DNA of 34,354 nucleotides from contig NZ_QXTJ01000033.1 in NCBI RefSeq assembly GCF_003605735.1, forward strand, positions 93,940 to 128,293, read 5' to 3'. The notes beneath the pieces were generated by a model. That model saw nothing but the letters and a program-made list of their open reading frames with translations, had not been told where the DNA came from and did not search any database. How positions within the stretch are numbered: the stretch's first letter is position 1; the number at the start of each line of letters is the position of its first letter. Made by a program: the position numbers and the translations under genes. This DNA is from Pseudomonas sp. LS-2. Lineage in GTDB: Bacteria; Pseudomonadota; Gammaproteobacteria; Pseudomonadales; Pseudomonadaceae. Below, one piece after another: positions 1 to 8,790 of the stretch.

Positions 1-592
1 GGCTCTTGTGCAACACGTCCTCATCGACAATCAGCTTCACGCGCCACTCAGGTGAAAACAGTTGCATGACCTCCTCCTCAGGCACCGAAAATGGCGGCCC
101 GGCGATTTCCGACTGTTCGTAATCCAGTGAAATCAGTAGCCCCCGGCAGTCGGCCGGGAGGATTCGGTTGAGGCACTCGACATAACGCCAGCGCATCTCG
201 GCCGGCAATGCGATCAGCGCCGCGCGGTCGTAAAGAGCTGAGCAATTGCCGATGTCCCTGGCTTTGAGCGCGAAGAAGTCGCCACACCAGATCTCGCACG
301 CCTCAACGCTGTAGACCTTGAACTGACCCCGCACTTCGACCCTGGGCTCCATGCCTCCCTCGCTAAAGAAGTCTTGGACGGCTTTTTCCGACAGCTCGAC
401 GCCGACCACATGCAAGCCCTGCTGGATGAGCCAGCGCATGTCAATGGTTTTGCCGCAAAGTGGCACCAGCACTCTCTCGCCTGGCTTGAGGTTCAGCTCA
501 GGCCAGAACTTCTGCAGGTAGGGATTCACTTCTGACTGATTAAAGCCAATCTGATTGATCGCCCAGCGCTCATGCCAAAACTGCGGCTCCAT
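1..592 (-). CDS. tpm: Thiopurine S-methyltransferase, 3' end beyond window
   Basis: SAM-dependent methyltransferase of the TPMT family. In pseudomonads these enzymes methylate thiopurines and are linked to selenium and tellurium oxyanion detoxification (family knowledge). The ATG at 592-590 opens MEPQFWHERW, followed by the family's VPLCGKTIDMRWL stretch (about residues 44-56), the SAM-binding region, then GVELSEKA and YDRAALIALP. About 197 codons are present. The bacterial family is usually near 215-220 residues, so only the C-terminal tail is missing off the window edge. The gene is divergent from the ygiD-like gene at 698. It is cytosolic, with no signal peptide. Reading frame is intact throughout. 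Confidence 0.93.
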   Translation of the reverse strand, partial: MEPQFWHERWAINQIGFNQSEVNPYLQKFWPELNLKPGERVLVPLCGKTIDMRWLIQQGLHVVGVELSEKAVQDFFSEGGMEPRVEVRGQFKVYSVEACEIWCGDFFALKARDIGNCSALYDRAALIALPAEMRWRYVECLNRILPADCRGLLISLDYEQSEIAGPPFSVPEEEVMQLFSPEWRVKLIVDEDVLHKS

Positions 593-607
593 AATTGCTC
601 CTGATAA

Positions 608-636
608 TTCGATCAAACGGCACTAAAACTTATATT
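608..636 (+). promoter_or_regulatory. Weak sigma70-like promoter candidate for the ygiD-like gene
   Basis: TTCGAT (608-613), a 17-base spacer and TATATT (631-636) lie in the AT-rich gap between divergent tpm and the dioxygenase gene. The -10 is good and the -35 poor. It is called by eye only. Confidence 0.25.
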
Positions 637-697
637 AGATTTAGATCAATGATCTGCTTGATCATGCTGCTCATCTTATACGCTCAGGACACTCGAT

Positions 698-1465
698 ATG
701 TTCCCAAGCCTGTTCATTTCTCACGGCTCCCCCATGCTCGCGCTGGAACCCGGCGAGAGCGGTCCGGCGTTGAAGCGTCTGGCCGCCGAACTGCCTCGAC
801 CCAAGGCGATCGTCATCGTCTCTGCACACTGGGAAAGCAACGAACTGTTGGTCAACGGTAACCCGCAACCGGAAACCTGGCATGACTTCGGAGGCTTTCC
901 CGCCGCGCTCTTCGCGGTGCAGTACCCGGCGCCCGGACTTCCGGAAATGACGGCACACGTCATGGAGCTATTGGTTGCCGCCAGTCTCCCCGCGCGAATT
1001 GACAGCCGTCGTCCGTTCGATCATGGGGTCTGGGTGCCGCTGTCGCTGATGTATCCACAAGCCGATATCCCGATTGTGCAGGTCTCGCTGCCTTCACGCA
1101 TGGGCCCCGCCATGCAGACCCGCGTCGGTCAGGCGTTAAGCCGCCTGCGTGAGGAAGACGTGCTGGTGATCGGCTCCGGCAGCATCACCCACAATCTGCG
1201 CGAACTGGACTGGCACGCAGGCCCTGAAAGCGTGGAGCCTTGGGCATTGGCGTTCCGGGACTGGATGGTTGAAAAGCTGGCGGCGAACGATGAAGAAGCG
1301 CTGCACGACTACCGCCGTCAGGCACCGAACGCCGTGCGTAACCACCCCTCCGACGAGCATTTGCTACCGTTGTACTTCGCCCGCGGTGCCGGAGGTGAAT
1401 TCAGCATCGCCCACCAGGGTTTCACCATGGGCGCGCTGGGGATGGATATTTACAGGTTTGGTTGA
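698..1465 (+). CDS. ygiD: Extradiol ring-cleavage dioxygenase, DODA/YgiD family
   Basis: Class III (LigB-type) extradiol dioxygenase of the 4,5-DOPA dioxygenase family, 255 residues, matching the usual 250-270. Members cleave catecholic rings with a metal held by histidines. E. coli YgiD is reported to act on L-DOPA, but the physiological substrate is generally unclear. Visible marks are SHGSP at residues 8-12, SAHWE at 42-46, FDHGVWVPL near 107-115, IGSGSITHNL near 160-169 and a C-terminal HP..EH. His9, His44 and the late His pair are the likely metal ligands (inference from family). It is single-gene, divergent from tpm, and followed by a REP and a bidirectional terminator. It is cytosolic. 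Confidence 0.88.
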   Translation: MFPSLFISHGSPMLALEPGESGPALKRLAAELPRPKAIVIVSAHWESNELLVNGNPQPETWHDFGGFPAALFAVQYPAPGLPEMTAHVMELLVAASLPARIDSRRPFDHGVWVPLSLMYPQADIPIVQVSLPSRMGPAMQTRVGQALSRLREEDVLVIGSGSITHNLRELDWHAGPESVEPWALAFRDWMVEKLAANDEEALHDYRRQAPNAVRNHPSDEHLLPLYFARGAGGEFSIAHQGFTMGALGMDIYRFG

Positions 1466-1556
1466 AGGCGCGAGATTCGCGTAATGACGCATTAACCCTG
1501 CGCCAACTCTCATCTGGATCGGCGCTACCTCTCATATCCGACTCATTGACTGGATC

Positions 1557-1624
1557 TGTAGCAGCACGGCTTGCCGGCGGTAACGAATTCAGCAACGCCT
1601 CCGCCGGCAAGCCGGACTGCTACA
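1557..1624. repeat. REP palindrome pair, family A
   Basis: Inverted pair with TGTAGCAGCACGGCTTGCCG on the left and CGGCAAGCCGGACTGCTACA on the right, around a variable centre. It is a typical Pseudomonas REPIN layout and lies between ygiD and the deaD terminator. Confidence 0.9.
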
Positions 1625-1654
1625 GGATCTGCGCCACCCCATTAAACCCAAGGC

Positions 1655-1688
1655 AAAAAAAATCCCCGAACCAGTCGGGGATTTTTTT
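1655..1688. terminator. Bidirectional intrinsic terminator (deaD / ygiD-like gene)
   Basis: Stem TCCCCGA / TCGGGGA (1663-1669 with 1675-1681), 5-base loop, preceded by eight A and followed by seven T. It can therefore stop transcription in both directions. It sits 26 bases past the deaD stop. Confidence 0.9.
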
Positions 1689-1713
1689 GTTCAGACGATC
1701 AGCTCAACGCCAA

Positions 1714-3390
1714 TCAGTCTTCGCGATAGCGACGCAGCTTCAACTGCTTGCCGGCAACGCGGGTGTCTTTCAGCTTGGCCAGCAGGCGCTCGAGACCATC
1801 TTCTGGCAGCTCGACGAGGCTGAAGCTGTCACGCACCTGAATGCGACCGATCGCTTCACGAGCCAGACCACCTTCGTTGAGGATGGCGCCCAGCAGGTTC
1901 TTGGCAGCGATACCGTCACGCGCGCCCAGCGCGGTACGGCAACGGGCACGGCCTTCAGCCAATGGCATCGGAGCACGACGCTCGCGGTCACCACGATCAG
2001 GACGATCACCCGACGAACGATCTGGACGATCGCCACGCGGCGCACTGTTCGGAACCAGTGGACGCTCCTTCTCGATGGCAGCCAGCGTCAGGGCCTGACC
2101 GTTGGTAGCCTTGCGCAGCAGAGCAGCAGCCAGTGCACGTGGAGTGCAACCGATGTCGGCAGTCAGACGGTCCAGCAGATCGCCGTGGCTGGCTTCAGCA
2201 TCGGCAACCAGTGGCGCCAGGCTGTTGGTCAGTTTCTTGATGCGGGCATCGAGAACGGCTTGCGAGTCCGGCAGGCGAACTTCAGCGACCTTCTGACCGG
2301 TCACACGCTCGATCACTTGCAGCATGCGGCGCTCACGTGGAGTGACCAGCAGCAGCGCACGACCTTCGCGACCGGCGCGGCCGGTACGACCGATACGGTG
2401 AACGTAGGACTCTGGGTCGTACGGCATATCAACGTTGAACACGTGAGTGATGCGCGGAACGTCCAGACCACGGGCAGCGACGTCGGTGGCGACAACGATG
2501 TCCAGACGGCCGTCTTTGAGCGAGTCGATGACGCGCTCACGCTGGTTCTGGGCGATGTCGCCGTTCAGCGCAGCGGCCTTGTAGCCTTTGGCTTCCAGAG
2601 CGCTTGCCAGGTCCAGGGTGGCCTGTTTGGTACGTACGAACATGATCAGGGCGTCGAAGTCTTCGACTTCCAGCAGGCTCAGAACGGCAGAGGTCTTCTG
2701 GTCAGCGTGAACCAACAGGTGAGCCTGTTCGATCGCGGTAACGGTCTGAGTCTTGGTCTGGATCTTCACGTGCTGCGGATCACGCAGGTGACGTTCGGCA
2801 ATGGCACGGATCGACTGCGGCAGGGTGGCCGAGAACAATACGGTCTGACGGGTTGCAGGCATGGCCTTGAAGATGACTTCCAGGTCATCCATGAAGCCCA
2901 GCTTGAGCATTTCGTCAGCTTCGTCGAGAACCAGGTGGTTCACGGTCGCCAGGACTTTCTCGTCGCGACGCAGGTGGTCGCACAGACGGCCCGGGGTCGC
3001 CACAACGATTTGTGCGCCATTACGGATGGCTTTCAGCTGTGGGCCCATCGGTGCACCGCCGTAGACGGCCACAACGGTGACGCCAGGCATTTGCTTGGAG
3101 TAGGTTTCGAAAGCGGTTGCTACTTGCAGCGCCAACTCACGGGTTGGCGCCAGGATCAGGGCTTGCGGCTCGCGCTTGGCAGGATCGATGCGATGCAGGA
3201 TAGGCAGGGCGAACGCGGCGGTTTTGCCGGTACCGGTCTGCGCCTGGCCAATCATGTCGTGGCCGGCCATGATGATCGGGATCGATTGCTGCTGAATAGC
3301 CGAAGGCTCTTCGTAGCCGGTAGCGATAATGGCTGCGAGAATATTCGGATTGAGATTAAAAGCGGCGAAGCCGCCGGTTTCCTGGGTCAT
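1714..3390 (-). CDS. deaD: ATP-dependent DEAD-box RNA helicase, DeaD/CsdA type
   Basis: RNA helicase of the DeaD/CsdA group, involved in cold-shock RNA unwinding, 50S ribosome assembly and mRNA decay (family knowledge). It has 558 residues against about 600 for the family. Motifs seen: Q-motif around Q33, motif I AQTGTGKT 50-57, PTREL 82-86, DEAD 156-159, SAT 187-189, ARGLD 306-310 and HRIGRTGR 331-338. A low-complexity RPDR/GDR-rich linker (about 452-475) leads to a C-terminal DbpA-type RNA-binding domain (about 482-556). The ATG at 3390 fits the family N-terminus. The transcript probably starts near 3597, giving a leader of about 200 bases. A 662-codon open frame on the opposite strand is a composition artefact. 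Confidence 0.96.
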   Translation of the reverse strand: MTQETGGFAAFNLNPNILAAIIATGYEEPSAIQQQSIPIIMAGHDMIGQAQTGTGKTAAFALPILHRIDPAKREPQALILAPTRELALQVATAFETYSKQMPGVTVVAVYGGAPMGPQLKAIRNGAQIVVATPGRLCDHLRRDEKVLATVNHLVLDEADEMLKLGFMDDLEVIFKAMPATRQTVLFSATLPQSIRAIAERHLRDPQHVKIQTKTQTVTAIEQAHLLVHADQKTSAVLSLLEVEDFDALIMFVRTKQATLDLASALEAKGYKAAALNGDIAQNQRERVIDSLKDGRLDIVVATDVAARGLDVPRITHVFNVDMPYDPESYVHRIGRTGRAGREGRALLLVTPRERRMLQVIERVTGQKVAEVRLPDSQAVLDARIKKLTNSLAPLVADAEASHGDLLDRLTADIGCTPRALAAALLRKATNGQALTLAAIEKERPLVPNSAPRGDRPDRSSGDRPDRGDRERRAPMPLAEGRARCRTALGARDGIAAKNLLGAILNEGGLAREAIGRIQVRDSFSLVELPEDGLERLLAKLKDTRVAGKQLKLRRYRED

Positions 3391-3609
3391 GGGTCTGCCT
3401 CTGAGTGCATCCGCAAAGACCCATGCTTCAAAGCTGCGCGTGCCGTGTAAGACCCTAGAGTCACCCTGGCTGCTTTGTCGGCGGGGATTTGCGAAAACGT
3501 ATTGATGAATGGATCGTCAAGGATAGTTCGTAACCGAACCGGTTTGAGAAGAAGGCTTCACAAACCCATACCGTGACGAGGGCCCTATGAAAGGCCGGCG
3601 CGCACTATA
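3391..3609 (-). promoter_or_regulatory. deaD leader with candidate -10 at 3604-3609
   Basis: On the minus strand a TATAGT -10 (complement of 3604-3609) lies about 215 bases before the deaD ATG, with a weak upstream -35 (TCACTT, 16-base spacing). No credible promoter was seen closer in. This predicts a long untranslated leader, as known for E. coli csdA and other cold-shock mRNAs. The rest of the 3391-3806 gap holds only this leader and the promoter of the next plus-strand gene. I see no credible small ORF in it. Confidence 0.45.
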
Positions 3610-3678
3610 CCGGAATTGCCAAAGTAAGTGAGGATTTTTTTCAGCGCGACAACGCCTTGCGTCCAACTGTCACAGGCT

Positions 3679-3707
3679 TTGCGCAAACCTGTGTCAGTGT
3701 CTATTTT
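3679..3707 (+). promoter_or_regulatory. Candidate sigma70 promoter for the enoyl-CoA hydratase gene
   Basis: TTGCGC (3679-3684), a spacer of exactly 17 bases and TATTTT (3702-3707), about 100 bases before the ATG at 3807. Confidence 0.45.
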
Positions 3708-3806
3708 TCTAAAGCCCGGTAGTACTGGCGGCGGGGGCTTAAACGATTCACCTCATCAGTCAGGCAGCCCACCCTCCACTCCTCCTCAGCACGCAGGAAT
3801 ATCGAC

Positions 3807-4598
3807 ATGACCTCTTCGATCACAGGCCACGTCAGCCGGGAACAGCGCGGCCCCATCATGCTCATCGGGCTGGATCGCGTGGCCAAGCGCAACGCCTTCG
3901 ACATGGAAATGCTCAACCAGCTCAGCCTGGCCTATGGCGAGTTCGAGCGCAACGACCAGGCCAGGGTCGCCGTGGTGTTCGCCCATGGCGAGCATTTCAC
4001 GGGAGGACTGGACCTGGCCGAAACCGGTTCGACACTGGTCAACGGCTGGCAACTTCCGCAAGGCGGCTACGATCCGTGGGGCGTTTTCGCAGGCCCCAGG
4101 GTCAGCAAACCTGTCATCGTCGCAGCGCAGGGCTACTGCCTGACGCTGGGTATCGAGCTGATGCTCGCCGCCGACATCAATCTGTGCGCCAGCAACGCGC
4201 GCTTTTCGCAGATCGAAGTGCAGCGAGGTCTGTTCGCCTTCGGCGGCGCGACACTGCGCATGCATCAGATCGCCGGATGGGGCAATGCCATGCGCTGGCT
4301 GCTGACCGGCGACGAGTTCGACGCTCATGAAGCACTGCGCATGGGGCTGGTGCAGGAAGTCATGGCCCATGAAGATCTGCTGCCGAACGCGTTGCACCTG
4401 GCCGGACGCATCGCCGATCGCGCCCCGCTCGGGGTCAGGGCTACGCTGGCTTCGGCGCGTCAGGCGGTGCGTGATGGTGAGGAGGTTGCCGCAGGACAAC
4501 TCGCCGCGCAGGTGCGGCAGGTGATGTCCAGCGACGATGCCAAAGAGGGGCTGCTGGCGTTGATCGAACGCAGGCCGGGGCATTTTACCGGTCATTGA
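3807..4598 (+). CDS. Enoyl-CoA hydratase/isomerase (crotonase) family protein
   Basis: Crotonase-fold enzyme of 263 residues, the normal length for a single-domain enoyl-CoA hydratase, expected to act on acyl-CoA thioesters in the cytosol. First oxyanion-hole segment HFTGGLDL at 63-70; second at GYCLTLGIELMLAAD (109-123). Glu117 aligns by eye with catalytic Glu144 of rat crotonase, and Glu137 (in SQIEVQRG) with Glu164, so hydratase chemistry is plausible. The ATG at 3807 follows an AGGA at about 3797. It runs convergent with the spermidine-synthase-like gene, with only 22 bases between them and no terminator visible. It is not in a beta-oxidation operon, so the substrate is unknown. Confidence 0.88.
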   Translation: MTSSITGHVSREQRGPIMLIGLDRVAKRNAFDMEMLNQLSLAYGEFERNDQARVAVVFAHGEHFTGGLDLAETGSTLVNGWQLPQGGYDPWGVFAGPRVSKPVIVAAQGYCLTLGIELMLAADINLCASNARFSQIEVQRGLFAFGGATLRMHQIAGWGNAMRWLLTGDEFDAHEALRMGLVQEVMAHEDLLPNALHLAGRIADRAPLGVRATLASARQAVRDGEEVAAGQLAAQVRQVMSSDDAKEGLLALIERRPGHFTGH

Positions 4599-4620
4599 GA
4601 ATGACGGGCGTTGATCAGGC

Positions 4621-5376
4621 TCAGGTCGCCGACCGTACAGTCTTGATCAGGGACAGCAGCGAGTAGCCCAACTGCGGCGCCAGCGCTTCGGCGCGCGCAG
4701 TCAGGGCGTCCATGTCCAGCGTCTGGTCAAGATCGTAAGGCACGATCAAAATCACGTTGCCTTCCTTGACCGGCAATTCCCAGTAATGACGATGATAGAG
4801 CCCGCGCAACAAGGCCGCGCCGAGCGGTTTGCCGTCGTCCGAGGCCCACTGGTTGATGATCAGCCAGCCGCCGGGGTTCAGGCGTTGCTGGCATTTTTCC
4901 AGAAAGCCCCAGGCCAGGTGCCCCACCGCCGGGCCAGTGTCAGTGTAGAGGTCGACGAAGATCAGGTCGGCGTTTTCCGCAGTCGGGAGTAACTCCAGCG
5001 CGTCGCCGATTCGGATATACAGCCGTGGATCGTCTTCCAGCCCCATGTATTCCATCGCCAGGCGCGGTACGTCCGGGCGCAGTTCGATGGCTTCGACGTC
5101 GTCGAGCGGCAGAAACTTCAGACAGGCCTGCGTCAGCGTCCCCGCGCCAAGCCCCATGAACAACGCGCTTTCCGGTGCTTCATGACACAGCGCGCCGATC
5201 AGCATGGCACGGGTGTAGTCGTATTCCAGCCACGCGGGATCGGCCGTGAACGTGCAGCTCTGCTCGATGGCGTCGCCGAACTCCAGGAAGCGGTAATCCT
5301 CCACTTCCAGCACGCGGATCATGCCGAAATCATCGTGGACTTCAGCCAGCACGCGCTCTACACGCTCCTCGGTCAT
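4621..5376 (-). CDS. Spermidine-synthase-like Rossmann methyltransferase-fold protein
   Basis: 251-residue protein related to polyamine aminopropyltransferases (class I SAM-binding fold). Seen: a nucleotide-binding glycine loop MGLGAGTLTQ near residues 73-82, acidic strand end VEAIELRPDV near 94-103, an IGDALELL acidic segment and IFVDLYTDTG near 139-148. True spermidine synthases carry a GGGDGG-type loop and an active-site Asp pair. Here the loop is GLGAG and only part of the acidic set is evident, so it may be a divergent aminopropyltransferase or a methyltransferase. Such genes are often annotated simply as spermidine synthase. It is transcribed divergently from the DAHP synthase gene. Confidence 0.72.
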   Translation of the reverse strand: MTEERVERVLAEVHDDFGMIRVLEVEDYRFLEFGDAIEQSCTFTADPAWLEYDYTRAMLIGALCHEAPESALFMGLGAGTLTQACLKFLPLDDVEAIELRPDVPRLAMEYMGLEDDPRLYIRIGDALELLPTAENADLIFVDLYTDTGPAVGHLAWGFLEKCQQRLNPGGWLIINQWASDDGKPLGAALLRGLYHRHYWELPVKEGNVILIVPYDLDQTLDMDALTARAEALAPQLGYSLLSLIKTVRSAT

Positions 5377-5587
5377 CGTTGCTCTCTTGCCAATAGTTAT
5401 CTGGGGCGCTTGGTCTGGACGACAGCGATGGCGAAAACGCTACCGCCGACTGGCCGGACTGCGACAGAGACTGAGTCATCAGCCTTCGCAAGCGCGGATT
5501 GTCGGCCAAGCAGCCCCGGGAGGTCACGCAAATTATCGGGACGAACTGCTAACATGGCCGTCCGATCGCTTTGATTTCGAGTAGAAG

Positions 5588-6934
5588 ATGAGCCAACCCT
5601 GGAGCCCCGACAGCTGGCGGACCCTGCCTATCCAGCAACAACCCCAGTATCCCGATGCCGCCCATGTGCTGCGTGTCGAGCAGACGCTGGCCAGTTATCC
5701 ACCGCTGGTCTTCGCGGGTGAAGCGCGGGAGTTGCGCCGTCAGTTCGCCGAGGTCACCGAGGGTCGCGCCTTCCTGTTGCAGGGAGGCGATTGCGCTGAA
5801 AGCTTTTTCGAGTTCTCCGCCGCGAAAATCCGGGACACCTTCAAGGTGCTCCTGCAAATGGCCATCGTCATGACTTTCGCCGCGGGCTGCCCGGTGGTCA
5901 AGGTCGGGCGCATGGCCGGTCAGTTCGCCAAACCGCGCTCTTCGAATGATGAAACCATCGAAGGTGTGACCTTGCCGGCCTACCGCGGCGATATCGTCAA
6001 CGGCATCGGCTTCGACGAGAAGAGCCGCGTACCGGACCCCGACCGTCTGCTGCAGGCCTATCACCAGTCCACCGCAACCCTGAACCTGCTGCGCGCCTTC
6101 GCTCAGGGCGGTTTTGCCGATCTGCATCAGGTGCATCAGTGGAACCTGGATTTCATTGCCAATTCGGCGCTGTCGGACAAGTACAGCCAGCTGGCCAACC
6201 GCATCGACGAAACCCTGGCCTTCATGCGCGCCTGCGGCATGGACACTTCGCCTCAACTGCGAGAGACGAGTTTCTTCACCGCCCACGAAGCGCTGCTGTT
6301 GAATTACGAAGAGGCGTTCGTGCGTCGCGACAGCCTGACCAACGACTTCTACGATTGCTCGGCGCACATGCTGTGGATCGGCGACCGCACGCGCCAGCTG
6401 GACGGCGCGCATGTCGAGTTTCTGCGCGGGGTGAACAACCCGATTGGGGTCAAAGTTGGACCGAGCATGAACACTGACGACCTGATTCGCCTGATCGACA
6501 TCCTCAACCCCGACAACGACCCCGGACGCCTGAACCTGATCGCGCGGATGGGGGCCAACAAGGTCGGCGATCATCTGCCAGGGTTGATCCGTGCCGTGGA
6601 GCGCGAAGGCAAGAACGTGCTGTGGAGTTCGGACCCGATGCATGGCAACACCATCAAGGCCAGCAGCGGCTACAAGACCCGGGACTTCGCGCAGATTCTT
6701 GGCGAGGTGAAGCAGTTCTTCCAAGTGCATCAGGCAGAAGGCACGTACGCGGGCGGTATTCACATCGAGATGACCGGACAGAACGTCACCGAATGCATCG
6801 GCGGCGCACGTCCGATTACCGAAGACGGCCTGTCAGACCGTTACCACACTCACTGTGATCCACGGATGAACGCCGATCAGTCCCTGGAACTGGCGTTTTT
6901 GATTGCCGAGACGTTGAAGGAGGTTCGGCGGTAA
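5588..6934 (+). CDS. Class II 3-deoxy-7-phosphoheptulonate (DAHP) synthase
   Basis: Catalyses phosphoenolpyruvate + erythrose-4-phosphate to DAHP, the entry to the shikimate pathway; cytosolic. Its 448 residues match plant/microbial class II enzymes. Seen in order: [11 protein letters not shown] (about 63-73, metal-binding Cys region), [14 protein letters not shown] (about 105-118), the long central helix block, GVKVGPSM (about 288-295), WSSDPMHGN (about 347-355), a [15 protein letters not shown] segment (metal Glu) and [16 protein letters not shown] near the C-terminus. Class II enzymes are unrelated in sequence to AroF/AroG/AroH of E. coli, so no such symbol is given. It is monocistronic, followed directly by a REP. 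ATG at 5588 after a GAGTAGAAG-type ribosome site. Confidence 0.95.
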   Translation: MSQPWSPDSWRTLPIQQQPQYPDAAHVLRVEQTLASYPPLVFAGEARELRRQFAEVTEGRAFLLQGGDCAESFFEFSAAKIRDTFKVLLQMAIVMTFAAGCPVVKVGRMAGQFAKPRSSNDETIEGVTLPAYRGDIVNGIGFDEKSRVPDPDRLLQAYHQSTATLNLLRAFAQGGFADLHQVHQWNLDFIANSALSDKYSQLANRIDETLAFMRACGMDTSPQLRETSFFTAHEALLLNYEEAFVRRDSLTNDFYDCSAHMLWIGDRTRQLDGAHVEFLRGVNNPIGVKVGPSMNTDDLIRLIDILNPDNDPGRLNLIARMGANKVGDHLPGLIRAVEREGKNVLWSSDPMHGNTIKASSGYKTRDFAQILGEVKQFFQVHQAEGTYAGGIHIEMTGQNVTECIGGARPITEDGLSDRYHTHCDPRMNADQSLELAFLIAETLKEVRR

Positions 6935-6946
6935 ATCCCCCGGCGT

Positions 6947-7035
6947 TGTGGGAGCGCGCTTGCCGGCGATGGCGGTGGGTCTGTCACGAAGCGGTTGATT
7001 GACCCAGCGCCATCGCGGGCAAGCGCGCTCCTACA
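6947..7035. repeat. REP palindrome pair, family B
   Basis: TGTGGGAGCGCGCTTGCCGG on the left and GGGCAAGCGCGCTCCTACA on the right. It lies between the convergent DAHP synthase and ycaQ-like genes and could fold into a long stem in both transcripts. Confidence 0.9.
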
Positions 7036-7044
7036 GGTTACCCT

Positions 7045-8292
7045 TTAGAGGTGCAGTAACCGCTGACGGGTAAAAGCTGCTCGCAATCGCGCCGCACTGG
7101 CGCGTTTGCAATTGATCTGGACCTCCGGCAATCCCAACCAGTCCGCCAGCTGTCGCAGATTCGCCGCCAACGCGTGCATCCCCTCCTCGTCAAGCCCCGG
7201 CTCTTCCTCGTGCACGGCATGCACCGCCAGTCTTCCCGCTGCCCGTTCGGCCCGCAGGTCGATGCGCGCCGCGATGCGTTCGTGGTGGAGAAACGGCAAC
7301 ACGTAGTAGCCGTAGACCCGCTTGTGCGCCGGGGTGTAGATCTCCAGGCGGTAATGGAAATCGAAGAGCCTTTCGGTGCGCGCCCGCTCCCAGATCAGTG
7401 AATCGAAGGGCGATAGCAGCGCGCTGGCAGTGACCTTGCGCGGCGCTTTGAATCCGGGCAGGGCATACGCCGGTTGTTTCCAGCCTTGTACGCGAACCGC
7501 CTCGATTGCGCCCTCCTCGAGCAACTCGGCGATGCCCGCCCTGGCCGGTGCCGGGTCCTGGCGAAAATAGTCGCGGATGTCTTTTTCAGTGCCCACGCCC
7601 AACGCCTTCACCGCCTGCAACAGCAAACCCCGCTGTGCGTCCGACTCGGTCAGTTCGGGATGATGGATGATCGACGAAGGTAAAACGCGCTCAGGCAAAT
7701 CATACAGCCGCTCAAAGCCTCGACGACCAGCGACCGTGACTTCACCTGCCGCGAACAACCATTCCAACGCATGCTTTTCGGCGCTCCAGTCCCACCACGG
7801 ACCAGCCCTCTCCTGGCGGGTGCTGAGACTTCCCGCACCTAATGCGCCCTGATCGCGAACCGCTTGCAGCACACGGGCGATGGTCGGTTGTTGCTCGCGT
7901 CCGAATCGGGACAACTGCTGATAGATCCCCTCACCTTGCGCCGCCCGGTGCATGCGCCAGCGCATGAGCGGATAAAGCTCGACCGGCAAAAGCGAGGCTT
8001 CGTGGCCCCAGTATTCGAAGAGTTTGCGCTGTCGGCCCTGACTCCAGGCCGCCTGGTCCAGCAGCTTTTGCGGGTAGTTGCCCAGCCGCGAATAAAGCGG
8101 CAGGTAATGGGAACGCACCAAGGCGTTGACCGAGTCGATCTGTAGCACACCGAGGCGCTCGATCAGTTGTGTGACATGGCTGGCCTTGAAAGCGGCAGGC
8201 GGCTGGCGGCCATTGAAACCCTGGGCCGCCAACGCCAGACGACGGGCTTGTTTGATGGACAGCTGTTGCTGATTCGGCAGTTCTGCAGGCAT
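7045..8292 (-). CDS. ycaQ: YcaQ/AlkX-type winged-helix DNA glycosylase
   Basis: 415-residue member of the HTH_42 (YcaQ/AlkZ) family. E. coli YcaQ is described as a glycosylase that unhooks DNA interstrand crosslinks. The catalytic Q-phi-D/Q signature is seen as QID at residues 51-53 in LQIDSVNALVRSHYLPLYSR-type context. The family's FEYWGHEASLLP follows near 92-103, then the ARTERLFDFHYRLEIYTP block around 306-323 and a basic C-terminus. Length is close to that of E. coli YcaQ. Cytosolic or nucleoid-associated, with no membrane segment. It is monocistronic, its stop lies just beyond the family B REP, and a family A REP lies about 60 bases upstream of its start. Confidence 0.88.
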   Translation of the reverse strand: MPAELPNQQQLSIKQARRLALAAQGFNGRQPPAAFKASHVTQLIERLGVLQIDSVNALVRSHYLPLYSRLGNYPQKLLDQAAWSQGRQRKLFEYWGHEASLLPVELYPLMRWRMHRAAQGEGIYQQLSRFGREQQPTIARVLQAVRDQGALGAGSLSTRQERAGPWWDWSAEKHALEWLFAAGEVTVAGRRGFERLYDLPERVLPSSIIHHPELTESDAQRGLLLQAVKALGVGTEKDIRDYFRQDPAPARAGIAELLEEGAIEAVRVQGWKQPAYALPGFKAPRKVTASALLSPFDSLIWERARTERLFDFHYRLEIYTPAHKRVYGYYVLPFLHHERIAARIDLRAERAAGRLAVHAVHEEEPGLDEEGMHALAANLRQLADWLGLPEVQINCKRASAARLRAAFTRQRLLHL

Positions 8293-8351
8293 TCAGGACC
8301 TCCTGATCGATTCGCAAAACTACCTGATCCCGTCCTGGGTTGCACATCACC

Positions 8352-8419
8352 TGTAGCGCCACGGCTTGCCGGCGGTGGCGTTCTCATGATCGCGACCGCC
8401 GGCAAGCCGTGCTGCTACC
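8352..8419. repeat. REP palindrome pair, family A
   Basis: TGTAGCGCCACGGCTTGCCG on the left and CGGCAAGCCGTGCTGCTAC on the right. It lies between the ycaQ-like start and the DUF1127 gene stop. Confidence 0.88.
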
Positions 8420-8458
8420 TGGATCGAGTCGTTCATCACTGCGTTACCGACTCGCTCA

Positions 8459-8692
8459 TCAATGCTTCATGGGATCGTCCCAGAACGGACGTTCGGCTTC
8501 CTGGTAGACATCTGCGCGACTCAAGCCGACATCCTTAAGGGCATCATCGCTCAAGCTGGCCAGCTCAATACGCTCGCGATGCAGTTTGCGCCAGCGGGCG
8601 ATCTGCGCGGTGGCTGCGTGCCAGGCACGTTCTACAGCCGAATCATGGGACAGGGTTTTCAGAACCAGTACATAACCTTTTTGACCTTTCAT
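8459..8692 (-). CDS. DUF1127 (YjiS-like) small basic protein
   Basis: 77-residue protein ending in the DUF1127 domain: RIELASLSDDALKDVGLS (about 41-58) followed by RADVYQEAERPFW. The N-terminal half is a predicted amphipathic, Arg-rich helix (WRKLHRERIELA). DUF1127 proteins are small and often stress-, phosphate- or virulence-linked; some bind RNA or affect sRNA turnover. The role here is not determinable. The ATG at 8692 is preceded by GGAGGGCGAGAAA, a strong ribosome site. It is divergent from the LysR gene at 8791, with a 98-base shared control region. Confidence 0.88.
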   Translation of the reverse strand: MKGQKGYVLVLKTLSHDSAVERAWHAATAQIARWRKLHRERIELASLSDDALKDVGLSRADVYQEAERPFWDDPMKH

Positions 8693-8790
8693 TTTCTCGC
8701 CCTCCGAGTGGGGATAGCCAGATCATCCCTCCAGGCTTAAGATCAATCCAACAAATGTTTATGATGCACTGCATCTGGGAGATTGATGTA

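Noticed and set aside
1462..3450. 662-codon open frame on the plus strand, antisense to deaD
   Set aside because: It mirrors deaD codons, has Gln/Val/Thr-rich low-information sequence without domains, and the minus strand encodes a complete helicase with all motifs.
3786..4595. 269-codon minus-strand frame over the enoyl-CoA hydratase gene
   Set aside because: Antisense shadow of a GC-rich gene; the plus strand has crotonase motifs and a ribosome site.
5549..6763. 404-codon minus-strand frame over the DAHP synthase gene
   Set aside because: Shadow of a high-G+C gene; His/Gln/Arg-rich with no recognisable domain.
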